A stretch of 64,000 bases of DNA from Neurospora tetrasperma FGSC 2508. Lineage: Eukaryota; Ascomycota; Sordariomycetes; Sordariales; Sordariaceae. The translations under genes and the position numbers were made by a program. The stretch spans positions 6,037,082 to 6,101,081 of the forward strand of contig NW_009799179.1 of assembly GCF_000213175.1 (NCBI RefSeq), given 5' to 3'. Shown here one piece after another: positions 24,556 to 37,327 of this stretch (position 1 is its first letter; each line of letters starts with the position of its first letter). The notes under the pieces were generated by a model. It was not told where the DNA came from. It saw only the letters and a list, made by a program, of their open reading frames with translations, and searched no databases.

Positions 24556-27500
24556 TTAAACTAGGGAAAGCCTCCCCGCACCCTGTCGAATCCTACACGT
24601 ACCCTCCCCCACATAATGACAACTGACATATAATACCGGCCGTTTTAGTTGGTAATTTGGGGGTTTCTAATGTTCTAAATATACCGCTAGAAATCCCAAT
24701 CTTTAAAATAGCTATATCTTACCTATAATTTCTCAAACTGAATAATTTAATAATACTATTATAGTATTGAAGCTCTTATATTATAATCTACGGTTTATAA
24801 TTTAAATACTAACGTCTAATAATTTAAATAGCTTGTTAAAGAAGGTAGACGAGGATATCTCTATAATAGGCGCTTTACTTTTAGCCTCCTTCTCTTTCTA
24901 CTATACCGCTGGAACTTTCTCTATTTAATATTTCGTTAATCCCTCGTCCTTTTCCTCGTCGTTATCGTTATTAAATATTTTAATATAGTTATATACTTCG
25001 CTTCTATTATAGGTATTATAGGTATTACGGATATTTATATCCTTAATATTAGGATTTAGTTCGTACTAAGAATAGTTGTACTATACTAATACCCTAATTA
25101 GTTAAATATTTTTAAATTTACTATAGGGTATTAGGGGTACTAATAATATTAGAGGTGCTAGTAGGATAACTTCGTTACTAAACGGGCTACCCTATTTAGG
25201 AGGGTAACCTTTGGGGATTCCCTTAACTATTGAGTAAAGCTATAAATATTTATTTATTATATCTTATAATATATATCAATATAGGGAGATAATAGGAGTT
25301 AAATAAAGAAAACGAAAATTTATATAACGCTAGTGTAAATACTAAAACGGGTAGATATTCTCCTTATTTATTAAAATACTACCTTCCTTATTTTCGTTAA
25401 AGATTCTCTCTATTTTATATACGTAAGGGAAGCTATATTAGGTATATAAATTATTAATATATAGTCTTAGAGGGGTATTAAATAGGTATTTAATAGTAGG
25501 GAAGTTAGTATTGAACTTTTAATATTACTATTCAATTATATTTAACCCCTAAATAATTAATTTTAATAGGGTTATACCTATCTATTTACTACCTACCTAT
25601 TTAACCTATATATAGGAAATAGAAATATTATATATCTTTTTAAAGTATATATAACGGGTAATTATATAAGTAATATAAATATTATAAAGATTAAAAAAAT
25701 TATTATACGTAGAGAGATTATATAATTTTAAAAAATTATTATTAAATTATTTAGTAATATAGTACGTTGGCTATAATTAAAGTAGTTCTTTATATAGTAT
25801 TCTACTTACTTAATCTCATAAAGTATTAAATTTAACCGAATTTATTTAACGATAGCTTCCTAGGACCCTTTAAATTGATAATAGAGGAAGAACTAAATAA
25901 TTTCAAAATCCAATACAATAGTAGCGTAAATTATATTGTACTATAAATAAAATAACCCTAATTTAGTATTAATTACTTTCTAGGGCAATAGGCCTAAACC
26001 AATTTAAATTCTCTTTACTATTTTAACCTTCTAATATAAATAGCGTAATCGGTCGAAATCTTCCTTCTTTTACTAAATAATAGCCTTATTATATAATTAT
26101 TATACTATTACCTCGTTATTAAAAAAATATAATAATAATATACTAGAATTATCGTTACTAAACTCCTCTCTACTAAACCCCTTATTATTATTCTACTTTC
26201 GTAACATAGTAGCTTCCTCCTCCCTTTTATCCTTATTACTAAGGGGCATACGTACTTAATTCTTTTTAAAGTAGTTAATAATGTTATAATTAATATACTA
26301 TATATAATACTATTTTTAAATATTTTGGAAAATACAATTAATTATTATAATTAACTAAGTATCTCTATTAGTAATAATAACTTTTAGTAGTAGGATACCT
26401 AACTCTTTAATTATTTTATCGATCTTATTAATTAGTTATATAAATCCCTCCTTTCTTTCGTTATTAATAATTATTTAAAAGATTAGTATTAAAGTCTTTT
26501 AAGGGGTAAATACTATTCCTTATACTAAGGGGGTATAATAGCGGTTAGTTTTATATATTACATTAAATAAAAGAATATAAAGGTATTATATTTATATTCT
26601 CCCTTAGATGTATATTAATTATAGAGTGTATTATAATATAGTCCTATCCTCCCTATCCTCTTTATCTTTATAGTTATTAAAGTCGGTACGCTTTAAAATA
26701 ATTAATTAATTACTATTAAGCTTCTTAACGAAGGTTTGGGTATTTATATAACTATCCCTATTATTGGAGCGTAACGTCTATCGTATATTATTAAAATCTT
26801 TAAATATAAAATAGAATTTAAAGTAGCGTTAGTAAACGGTAGTATAAATAGAGCGGACTATTAAATCCCGTTGGTTAAATAAACCTATAATAGTATTTTA
26901 TATATTTATGTCGGTACTTCGCGCTTAAAATATTAAATGTATAGAGAGATTTTGAAAAGGAGGGTGCCTTCGATATATATAATTTAACGCTTTAATAATC
27001 TAATTATAACTATTACTTTTGAGATTCGATACTATAATTCGGAAGGGGTAACTACGTACAATCTTTCGTAATATAATATACCGCTTCTTATAAGGGTTAT
27101 TATTGGAATATTCTTATAATTTAATATAATTATAATATAGTATTACCTTCTATTACTTACCGTTTAACTTTAGGTTATATAATTTATTATATATATAATT
27201 ACGCTAAGTAATAATACTAAAGTGGTAACGATAGTACAATTTAATAACTTTAAAATATATAGTATTAAATATAAGTTAGGGAGGGAGTATAAATATAATA
27301 TTATTAACGAGTACTTCCTACTCGGTATTGGGGTCGAAGGAGGTATTATTAGTAAAGGTAATAAATGAAGTATTTGAATTGTAATTACGATAGTAATAAC
27401 GAAATTGTATTAGGGAGAGTGGTTATATAAATAAGGGGGCGTTAAATAGCATTTAGAACGCTTATTAATAATTAAAAGTAATTAAAATTAATTAATTTGA

Positions 27501-27781
27501 GTAAGATTATATATTTTAAGGGGGTTATTAATAGATTGAGGGAGTGTGTATATTGTACTACGTGCGTTGCAGCGTGTGTGTGGTGTGTAAATGGCCGTGT
27601 GAAAAAGGGTGAAAGAAATAATTAAGTTAGAGGGGATGTTGCGTGTATTTGAAAGATTCGATTTAGTGGGCAAAAACGGGAATTTCAATATTAGGTGTTA
27701 TATAGCTGTAGTCCCACTTTTCCGTATAGGGGAGGGTACGTATGGAAACGGGAGGGTGCGGGGAGGCTTTCCCTTAAATTA
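24556..27781 (-). mobile_element. MULE-2, complete Mutator-like element inserted in Gypsy-2
   Basis: Terminal inverted repeats gggaaagcctccccgcaccc (24564) and its complement (ending 27773) bound 3,210 bp. The 8-bp target duplication is ttaaacta (24556-24563) and ttaaatta (27774-27781), differing by one C-to-T. The right half aligns with MULE-1 and both halves with MULE-3, whose transposase reads on the minus strand. RIP has removed most readable coding content. It must be younger than Gypsy-2. Confidence 0.88.
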
Positions 27782-30700
27782 ATACTATAAGGGTTTATAA
27801 TTACCCTTCTACTTTATAAAGACTATCCAATTAGTCGGACTTTTTATAATATATAAAATCTTCTCTACATAATATTCCTTCTCTCCTTCTACTACTACTA
27901 GCGGTAATTATTCGTCGGTTAAAACTTAGCCGGGTAAAGGGTCTCTAATAGCCCGTTGGAGGAGATCGATATAAAAGATATTATAAATATTATTTAAAAG
28001 CCTAAAGAATTGTACTATTAGTAGTAAGAATACCTTTAAAATAATATACTTTGCGTATAGTTAATCTAACTTCTTCTTAAGTTTTAATAAAATATAATTC
28101 TTAAAATTGAATTATATTGTATCGCCTACTTAGAACCTCTTTATAGTCTAGCGGATATAATTAATAAACCTTTCTTACTCTTAGACCGTAACAACTATTA
28201 TAATTCAATATAAATCAATAATTGTTAATATTTTTTAACGAATTATTAAGTCCGGACGTTGATAAGAGTATAGGAATCTCTAATAACCTTGGGGACTACC
28301 GGAATTATTAATTCCGGGTCGAACCTATAAATAGTAAAAAAGGGAGACATATTAATTAAAGTATCAATACGGCTATTAATAATCAACTATATTAAAGGAT
28401 ATTATTCGTACTAATTATTTTATACCTAATTAATATATACTCTTAAAAAGGTTTATACTTTTTAGTTCATATATTTTAAACTACTATTAATTTAAGGGTA
28501 ATAAATAGTACTAAAGAACTACTTAAACCCAAACAGTGTGTAAAATCTACTTTAAAACCGCCCTGTCTAATTAGAACCCCGGTTATTAACTATAGACTAT
28601 AACTACCTATAGTACCGTACAAAGCAATTTATAAACCTCTCGATACAAACTTCGGTATTTATCGACGGTATTAATTCTAATATAATATTCTTATTGAAGC
28701 GGTCCTTAATAACGAGCAGGCAAATATTCCCTCCAACTAATAGAAAATCTATAATAAAATCCATCTATATTTCTCAGAATAATTAGTCTAGTACCGGTAT
28801 TAATTAAAGTAACCCTTTTCTCTAGGCTCTCTAATACTTAATAGAACCGTAAATATAGTAATTATATAGGAATTACCTTATATAAATTCCTAATAACGGC
28901 TAATAAAAGTAATAGACTAGAATTATAATAGTACCTTCTCTACCGGGGTACCTAAGTACCTAAGAGTTGTATATAATTTTAATAATATAAGTATAAAGGG
29001 TATTGAACTCTCAGTCGGGGTCGAATAACTTTATAGCCTCTACTTCGGTAATTACCGAGCACCCCGGGATCTACAATCTTCCCTAATATTTTAAACGCCC
29101 GAAATTATTAATAAAATAATCGGTAATCTAAACCTTAAATTTAAAAGAAGGGGGTAAATCTCTTACATTATTCGTTATTACTTTAATAACTTACTAATAT
29201 ATAGCATCCTTCTATATATTAAAATCCCAAAGCTATCATACATCTAAATCTTCGCAAATATTTATATTTTTCCCTCGGGCTATTCGAAAACCCTAAAGCT
29301 TTATACCCGAAATATAAATATAATTATGCAAAACAAACTCCCGAATAAATTAAAAGTTTTAAATTTCTTTATCGTTATTAATAGGCTAATTCTAATCCTA
29401 CTAAAATAAAGTATCCAGTACTACCGCTTTTTTACCCGGTCGGTACTAAAATTTAAAGGAGAATTAGGAAAGATATTCGGCCCAATAAATTTACCTTTCT
29501 AATAAATACTACCGAATTATAAAATACTCGAAATTATGATAATTAATTAAAATAATCAAACTATTATAATTACAAAACTCAGCTTACTATTCTTATAAAT
29601 AACCAAAAATGGCTAATATTTCCTTATTATAAATAAAATAATTATACTCGGCTAATTTCAACTACCTCGAATAAAACTCTATAATATACTACTAATTGTC
29701 TACCTCCTAAATTAAATAGCCTCCGAAAATAAAGCCGCTATAGTTAATTTTAAGGAAAATCGGATATTTGCGGTCCTACTCGGTTAATATTAGTATTTAA
29801 ATAAATAATATTTTCAATAACTACAATACCTCTTTATATACTACTAACTATTTAAATAGAACCCTTTTACTAGTAAGTACCGTAAATAGCGCTACTACTA
29901 TAGCAAATTCTAGTATAAATATACAATAGTAATTTACAAATCCCAAAAAGTTCCAAACTCCTTTCTAAAATACTAAAAAGGCCTATTCTAAAATAGCCTT
30001 AACCTTTTTAAAATTAATTTAAATACCAACGCCGGTATAAATAATATATCCCAAATATTTAACCTTCTTAACTGCAAATTCGCACTTATTAGAATCCAAA
30101 TAGAATCTAGCATCCCGGAAACGTTCGAATACTATATAGACCTTCTATACATAGTCTTCTAGAGACCCGTTTTTGAAATTAAAGTATTATTTATATATAC
30201 CAAACAAGAATCGTCAAAGAATTCTTATAATATTTAATTACTATACTGCTAAATAGCAATTAGAACCCTACACAACCCAAAAGGGACAACCAACTATTTG
30301 AAAAAGCCGTAGTATATCTAGAACGCTATCTTATACTCTTCTCCTTCCGCTATCCGAATTTTATAGAAAATTTATACTATATCTACCTTAAAAACCTATT
30401 TTATACCTTTAAATGTTTAAAATATCTCTCAAATAAGTAGAAGAGGGTATTAATCTACTCAAATAATCGTATTAAAAGCCCGGTAATCGTAATAGAAATA
30501 ACAGCCTCCACCCAGCTTCCGAATAAAAAGAATGGGGGCTCCAATAGCCGAACTACTAGCTTAGACAAAGCCTCTATTTATTAAATCCTAGAAAATCTTT
30601 TTAAGAACTAAAAATTCGTCTTGAAATATATTATATAATAAACGGAAAGGAAGAAAAAAATCTCTACTGTCCAGTCCCTTCTTAACTCCATTTTTAAATT

Positions 30701-31700
30701 AATTCCGGGCTTATCATCGTTAAATCGTAAATATCAGGCGACGGAAGGGATGGCTATACCGGTTGGGGGGGATTCTGAGATCCTTATTGCTACGAAGTAT
30801 ACGAGAAAACATCGCGGGCTCCAGGGAACCCGGAGCCGCGAAATTAAGAGAGGACGTAAGGCCCGGAGACGGATCGGGGGAAGGGACCTCGGGGCTAGAG
30901 GTAAGGTCGATTGGGTTAGGGCGAATATAATTACAATTAAAAGAAGATATTTTAAACGACGTTATAATAGGGAAAAAAAAGGAGGAGGTTAGGAAGGGAC
31001 GCCGCAGGGAGGATTATATAAATAGAGGAAAAGGTCTTTGCACTACTATAAATAGAGGTAGAACCGAGGGATAGGAAGTAAAGGGAAGGAGCGGAGGTAA
31101 ATATAAACGGAGGCAACGAAACGGAGGAGTAGGGATATAAATGGGGAAAGATGATAGAGAAGTAGTAGAAAGGCGGAGGAAGGAATAGTAGAGGTTAAGA
31201 CGAAGAAATAACGAAGGAGGGCGGCGTTCTTAATCCTATTCTTATTATTCCTATTATTCTAGTATTAGGATAATATAGTAGAGAAAGGGACGAAATTAAT
31301 TCGCTATAGCGGTAGGTAAGAATTATTATAGTTGTAAGCAAAGTAGGAGCGGCGTAGGTAGACTACGGCCGAAATAAAGCTGGAGGTTTTTATCCGGCGG
31401 CGCTTAACGCCGTACAATTTTCCCCTCTAAAGAACCTAGAGAAGGACCCTATGCTAATAAGGCACTATAATTATATAGTTAGGGTAAAAGAATATCATTA
31501 ATCGTTAAATCGGTCCACTTCCTATTTCTTAAAGAGGGGAATAAAATCCTAAAAATCTTTAAAAATATTTTACTAAAATTCTTTATTAGTTCGGACCGTC
31601 TTAAGTATCGAAATCTTCTTGATATCCTCCAGCTAAATAGTAAATATAGAAGTTTCTATAACAGTCCGGCCTTCCTTCTTGATTATTTAGCGGATATATT
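27774..31700 (-). pseudogene. Gypsy-2 pol relic: RT and integrase
   Basis: On the minus strand near 30560-30230 the frame reads APILFIRKLGGG, then YRAFNTI, YPLLLI and RIAEGEEYKIAF, followed by LVVPFGL; this is the ordered core of Gypsy RT. Between about 28780 and 28560 it reads VIKDRFNKNIILE and SIVNNRGSNQTGRF, matching the integrase core, with the Asp of SDRG changed to Asn. Stops fall at former Gln, Arg or Trp codons. LINE-2 (30728-31500) interrupts it. Gag should lie between 31513 and 33643 but I could not recognise it. Confidence 0.78.
30716..31512 (+). mobile_element. LINE-2, 5'-truncated LINE copy inserted in Gypsy-2
   Basis: A 0.77-kb 3' end of the LINE family (30728-31500), flanked by a 12-bp duplication, atcgttaaatcg (30716-30727, 31501-31512). 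It keeps the family 3' block with the cggcgcttaacgccg hairpin. An 80-residue open frame at 30750-30992, very rich in Arg and Lys, aligns with decayed LINE-1 sequence at 14830-15070 and may be the ORF2 tail, but the start codon is incidental to the truncation. RIP is light in the first 250 bp. Confidence 0.85.
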
Positions 31701-33643
31701 TAATAAATATAATAATAAAAATATATATTACTCCTTAAATTCTTTAAAGAATAAGGTCTTAGGCTTAAACTTATCAATATAGTTTACTTAAAACTATATA
31801 ACGCCGCACTAGCGTCTCTTCTTATAAAGGACCGAATATATTCAATCAACTGTTAATTATAGTTTCCTAAGGATAATAGGGTATTCGAACTCCGGTACTA
31901 CGTATATACAAACGGGTAAACTAGAATTTTAAAATTCTATGAGGAAATAGACAATATTTTAAATAGAAGTGCCCTCTATAATTACTATAGCGCTCCATAT
32001 TCAACGGGCCAGGATCAAAATAATAAGGATTCAAAAATCCTAAATAATATTTTCACTAATAGTAGTATAGTACTAGCAACCTTTATAAACGAAAGTATAG
32101 AACAAATTGATAGAATTAATAATAATTAATATTAGAATTAATCCTATCTCTATTTAAATTTTCAACTCTTCCACTACATTTGATACTTCGAAAATAAACT
32201 CCAATACCCAACTTCGTACTAGAATTATTCTTTGCCCTAATCCAATTCGAAATCCAAAGCTTCAATTACTCGAAATTCTTCGTCGAACAGCGGAACTACC
32301 TAAATAGCCTAAATACATACCCCCTTACTTTAAAAATTTATAGCGGGAAAGTACAAACATTTAATAATAACATAACTAGTAGTACTATAATAAATATACC
32401 TTCCCTCGGTATAATACTTATCTCTTTCTTCCTATAATACCTATTTAACTCTACCCTACCACTAGGAGGACCCTTTACCTCGAAAACCCCGAATATAAAT
32501 AATATTTATAATTATATTATTATTAACATCGTACCGAACGTTAGGAATATAGTACTAAGAATTACCCTACCAATATTAAGAGCCGGAACTTTAATAGAAA
32601 TTAAAACATCCTAGACCTAAAATAGCCGGTAAATATACTCTAAAACGTGGATAGTAATTATTACTATTCTTTAAATAATCAAAATAAAGCCTATAAAATT
32701 CGGCCGTTTACTTATATTTATATATAACATTTTAAAACTACTCTATATAAATAAAATAATCATTAAAGAGGTTAACCGTAAAAAAGTAACTACTCAACTT
32801 CTCATTAATAATTCTATTAAGGAAACCCAACTTTATATAATTATCCTAATTGTAATTACCGGCCTTAAAAAGCTTATTATCGAAATTAGTAAAGAAGACT
32901 AAGAATAATTGCCTATCTTTCTACTTTATTTTAGCAAAGTTATTCAATATATAATCTTATATATAATAAATACCGAAGATTTATTAAATTTACTCTAATA
33001 ATTTTATTGGGTTCTTATTACCGGAGACGGTACAGGCGGTCTAGTAACCCTCCAATCGTTACTACTTATTAGTCGGCAAAGTATTAAGGATTTTAATCTA
33101 CGTAGCGTCGGGATTGGTATATAGACCAACTTTAAAATCTATATTATATATTTTACTTAATTTATTATAATAGAGGAGGAAAATCATAAACTTACCGTCC
33201 TATTTAAGGCATTCAAATAACTTCCGTCGGTATAACCCATTAGAATTGCTATTAAATTGATTTCTATTCTCGTTATAGTCGGACTTAAACTTTCCTTTAT
33301 CCTTTTTACTACTAAAGGTATCCTACTTAGTAGGGTGCGTAAATTTAGACTTCAGAGTAAGCTAGGAATAGATAGAAAAGGGGATTATAAATTTAACTTT
33401 CCCTTGCAATTCGGGACTCGTTCATGAAATTTAAAATAGCGTACTAAATAGGCCAATAGTATTGGAAGCTACTCTAATACTCCTAATAATTAGAAAATCG
33501 TAAAAAACTCCTATATTAGTATTAATATCGTCGTTATCGTTCGGTATAAAAAAAGAAACTATTCTAATACCAATATACACCGCACTATTAGCTACAAATA
33601 ATCCTTCCTTCTAAAAAGGAATTAATAAGAGGGTAGATTTTAA

Positions 33644-33940
33644 TATAAGGGGATAATATAATCATATGGGGGTATTAGCTACTATATATATATTAAAGTT
33701 CTACGAAGGAAGCAAGGAGAAAACGCTACCCTCTGGGTAGGCTAAGTGTTAGAGCTTAAATGGCCGTGCGCTCTAGTAGTACCTTGTAGCCTAAGGCAGC
33801 AAGGGAATACTCCAAAAACCCGGGGCGCTGCTATGCTGCGGTCCGAGTCGATTGGCGTAGTCCCAATGCGGGTTGCTGTCTTAGTAATCGAGTTTGGCAA
33901 ATTAGAGCTAGATGCCTTATCGGGCGCCAGTCCTATAACA
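33644..33940 (-). repeat. Gypsy-2 5' LTR
   Basis: Same length as the other copy. It ends (plus strand) cctataaca, so on the element strand it starts TGTTATAGG, a standard LTR terminus. Its distal 45 bp is strongly RIP-mutated, while the body is nearly clean. Confidence 0.88.
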
Positions 33941-33945
33941 AGAAC

Positions 33946-34993
33946 CATTATTTTATTTTTAAATTTAAAATTTTTATCTTCCGTTACCTTCTAATAATTA
34001 AAGAAATTTGAAGTATATTCGTATATATTACTTAACTTAATATTTAAATTAATAGTAATAATTTAGTAGCGCTGCTATTACATTAATATTACTTCTATTA
34101 GCATAGTGTATAATCTAGTTTCCTAAAATATAATTTCTATACTGGCCTAGTCGCTTTCATAAATATTTTTGAAGATAGTAAAGTCGACGAGGATAGGGCT
34201 GACGCGTAATTTATCGTACTAGAAATAATATAACTAATAGTCTTTACTAGCTTTCGTAAAAGGCTTAAAAGTAAAAGCAAATCCGTCTCCCTTTTTCGAA
34301 TAAAATTTAGTAATTACGCTAATCTTCGTATATAGAAACGTATATAAATCTTCCTTCTTAAAGGTGTGATATATATGAACTATTTTAATAGTAATTTCTT
34401 AATTAAAAAACGTAATAGCTTTATTAACATTATCCGGAGCATTCTCGTTATTAAAATTAAACATATCGAGGGTATATAATTGGGCATCCTACTTATCCTT
34501 GATAGTAATAATATTAATAAATCGATAACGAAAAGTGTTATCCTACTCTACTATAAACTTTAAAGTAATAAGTATATTATTAATATTGAAAGTAACCTAT
34601 TCAACGGCAACCTTATCCTTCTAAGCCCTAATAGCCTATTTCTAAACCTTACTACTTCAAAAACTTATAACGGCAATTACTTTTAACACAAGCTATAATG
34701 TAGACTATCCTTACTTTTTTAGCGCAACTTACTTCTTGAGTAAAGCCTAGCCTACCTTTTTCTCTAGGGTATATACTATTGCGATACAATCGAAAGTTAT
34801 TTGCAATATAATGCGATTGTTTCTCTAAAAGATTCTTTTAGTGTAATGATTATCTAATTTCCTCATTAGAAGTATATAAATTAATTTTATAATCATTACG
34901 AGCGACGTGGTTACCAGAGGTAAAGCTAAATATATTAATTCCAAGTCTATAGTAGAATTATAAGATGAAGAAGAAAAGAGGGAAACGTACAAA
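33946..34993. other. Decayed repeat DNA, right flank of Gypsy-2
   Basis: RIP-mutated AT-rich sequence that continues 17041-20565 across Gypsy-2. The minus strand shows frames interrupted only at possible Gln codons (for example SPILVDFTIFKNIYESD near 34150-34210), suggesting a former transposon protein. I do not recognise it. No intact gene. Confidence 0.4.
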
Positions 34994-35136
34994 TGTTTGC
35001 CCGAGATCTAGGGTTTTAACCCCGCGGCCCGGGGGGCCGGTGCAGCCGTTGGTGAATGGCGGTCCCGTGGCTTCGGTGCTGGGCACCCGAGCCCGTGGGC
35101 CGTGCCTGCCGTGGTTCAACCACTAGTGCCGTCACA
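34994..35136. other. 143-bp GC-rich island without RIP, next to truncated LINE-3
   Basis: It runs from tgtttgcccg to gccgtcaca, rich in CG, CA and TG, and contains several inverted repeats, including gtggttcaaccac at about 35110-35122. It touches the 5' end of LINE-3 directly. Its ends are TG...CA but no flanking duplication is seen. It could be a solo short LTR, a SINE-like head (ggttcaacc resembles a B box) or the edge of a low-copy sequence spared from RIP. Confidence 0.45.
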
Positions 35137-37327
35137 ATTATTATTATTATAGATTGTAAAATTAATAATTACCGACCGAGGGGAATAGTTAGAGGATATA
35201 ATGAATTAAGAATAGGTATTACGCTATAATTATTATTTGACAGTAGCAGTAATCAAATTACATCGATAGTATAAATCTACTATCGTCGATTCTAATTTTA
35301 AATTTAGTAGCGAAGTTATTTAATAATATATAGTTAGTACGAAAAAGGAAAAGAAAAGAAGGAGGCTTCGAATACCGGAGGAAGACGACAATGAATTATA
35401 TTTATTAATTAAAGTAAAAAATTCCTTCCTAATTTAAATTAGGACGGAAGATATAAAATTCCGAGTTTTCCTCGTCCGAAGAAAGGTATTAGATATTTAA
35501 ATGTTTATTTACGTTTACGGGTTGGAAAGGAGACTTTCATTTATATTATCTCATATTATTTTAATATAGAGCGTTTTCAGACGGCTTTATTTAATTAGCT
35601 ATTAATAAAAGAAGGATTTTGAAAATATATAGACAATGGAATTAAAATCAGAAGGATTTTATTATAGGCGTTGATTTAAGGTAAATTGAAGGAATATTAT
35701 TTAGTAGTCAAATTAGAGGAGGAGTAATATAAGGAGATTGTAAGGTATCTTTAGAAAGGGAACGAATTATTGATAATATTAAAATAAACGGATAAGGGAT
35801 AGGGAGAAGACGATTATATTAATTATAAGTACTATTTATATAATAATTATAGTAAAACCGAAGTACTAAATTATTTAATATTCAATTATACTTAAGAAGC
35901 TTATTAAGAGTTTCTAGTATACGACTTTAATTTATAGTAATATTATAATATTATTAAATTTAGTTATTATTTATAATAGGGCGATTAGGGGTATTATTAA
36001 TTATAGTGTTAGTATAGATAGTATTATTACTATTAAAACCGGAGATTATTTAAGTAGGAATAGTAGTATTAATATTATTAGAATTGGATGTAGCACGTAT
36101 AGGAGTAATAGTATTACTATTAGAATTAAAAGTAATATAAATTAAATTTATAATATTATTATTATTAGGGTTAGAAATAGTCTAGCTATAGAAAATATCC
36201 TTTATATATAGCTCATAATATTCCTTCCATTAGTAGTAAGTAACATTACAATCCGGAGTACAAAGAAGGTTAATAGATTATTCGGGAAAGTATTATATAT
36301 TAAGCAGTTATATATATAGTTTTTAAAATTATTAGTAATACGAATAAAGGTTTCTAATTTCTAATGGAAATCCGCTTAATTGTTATTACAATAATAATTA
36401 TATATCGAATAGTATTATAATTATTATAGAGGTTGAATAAAACGTTTAATATATATTTTTAAGTATTATAAATATAAGTTATAATTTAGGGATTGGTAAC
36501 TAAGAAATAAATATTAAAGAGATAGTAAAGAAGAAAAGAAAAGGATATAAAATTTATAAGAGGCTAAAATAAGGTAATTTCTATTGGCGATAATTTTATT
36601 AAAAGTATTAGAGTTAATAGGTTTTATATTACAGTTCGGGAATATAATAAAATTTAGAATATAGTAAAAGTAAAAGATTTTATAAATAGTATTAAATAAG
36701 TCAATGTATAAATATAAAGAGATAAAGAAATAATTATACTAGTTTATAGGGATTTTTAAATATATATTACTATAAAGTTTTTAAGAGAATATTATATATT
36801 TAAGGGAGTCGGAATTATAAAATTAAAGGAAAATATAAATCCCGGAAATAATTTGAAAGAAGGATCTTTAGGATTAAAGGTAAGGTTAATTAAGTTAGGG
36901 CATTTATTATTATAATTATAGGAAGTTATTTTAAATAGAATTATAATAAGAAAAGAGAATATCTATTTGTACGGACTTAAAAGGCTATTTGTACGGACTC
37001 TAAAAATATAATATTGATAATAACTGAACGAAATGAGCTTGGATGGAATCAAACGTAGTATCATTTTACTCGTCAAATTACAATAAATTAAAAGATATAC
37101 TACCTTGTAGCTCAAAGCGTTTGGGAATAGAATATTTACCTTAATATTAAAATTATCATTATTCTTTGGAATTTTATAAGTACTATTTCCATTCTTAAGG
37201 TTCTAGGGTGCCCTTTAATATAATTTGAATATCGAAAAATGTATAAAGAAAATCTAAAATTATAAGCCTATTTTGAGATATATACCCCTACGCTATTTTA
37301 GAGAAATCTTTAAAGTTTTAATTTTAG

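Larger units (their letters stand above)
21860..24563 (+). pseudogene. Opposite-strand coiled-coil/basic ORF relic inside Gypsy-2
   Basis: Outside the pogo insertion (22237-24099), the plus strand carries a frame whose stops all fit former Gln/Trp codons. It reads a charged coiled coil (IELEIRIKELEK, then RVIEGDKVLLGKENL) at about 22050-22236, continues after the pogo element with VLEKEEEYIIKVIEIV, and reaches a basic SPLKKKRKV stretch near 24240 that resembles a nuclear localisation signal. It lies between integrase and the 3' LTR, antisense to pol. It could be an accessory antisense gene of the element, a fragment of another element, or chance. Confidence 0.4.
20561..33945 (-). mobile_element. 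Gypsy-2: Ty3/Gypsy LTR element, pol on minus strand, hosting three later insertions
   Basis: Two directly repeated 297-bp LTRs (20566-20862, 33644-33940) have TGT...ACA-type ends and 5-bp flanks aggac (20561-20565) and agaac (33941-33945), which differ by one RIP-type change. Removing the pogo element (22237-24099), MULE-2 and LINE-2 leaves about 7.5 kb, normal for Gypsy. The minus strand carries RT (about 30230-30560) and integrase (about 28560-28780), so the 5' LTR is the one at 33644-33940. Oddly, about 2 kb between the integrase end and the 3' LTR reads better on the plus strand. Confidence 0.82.
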
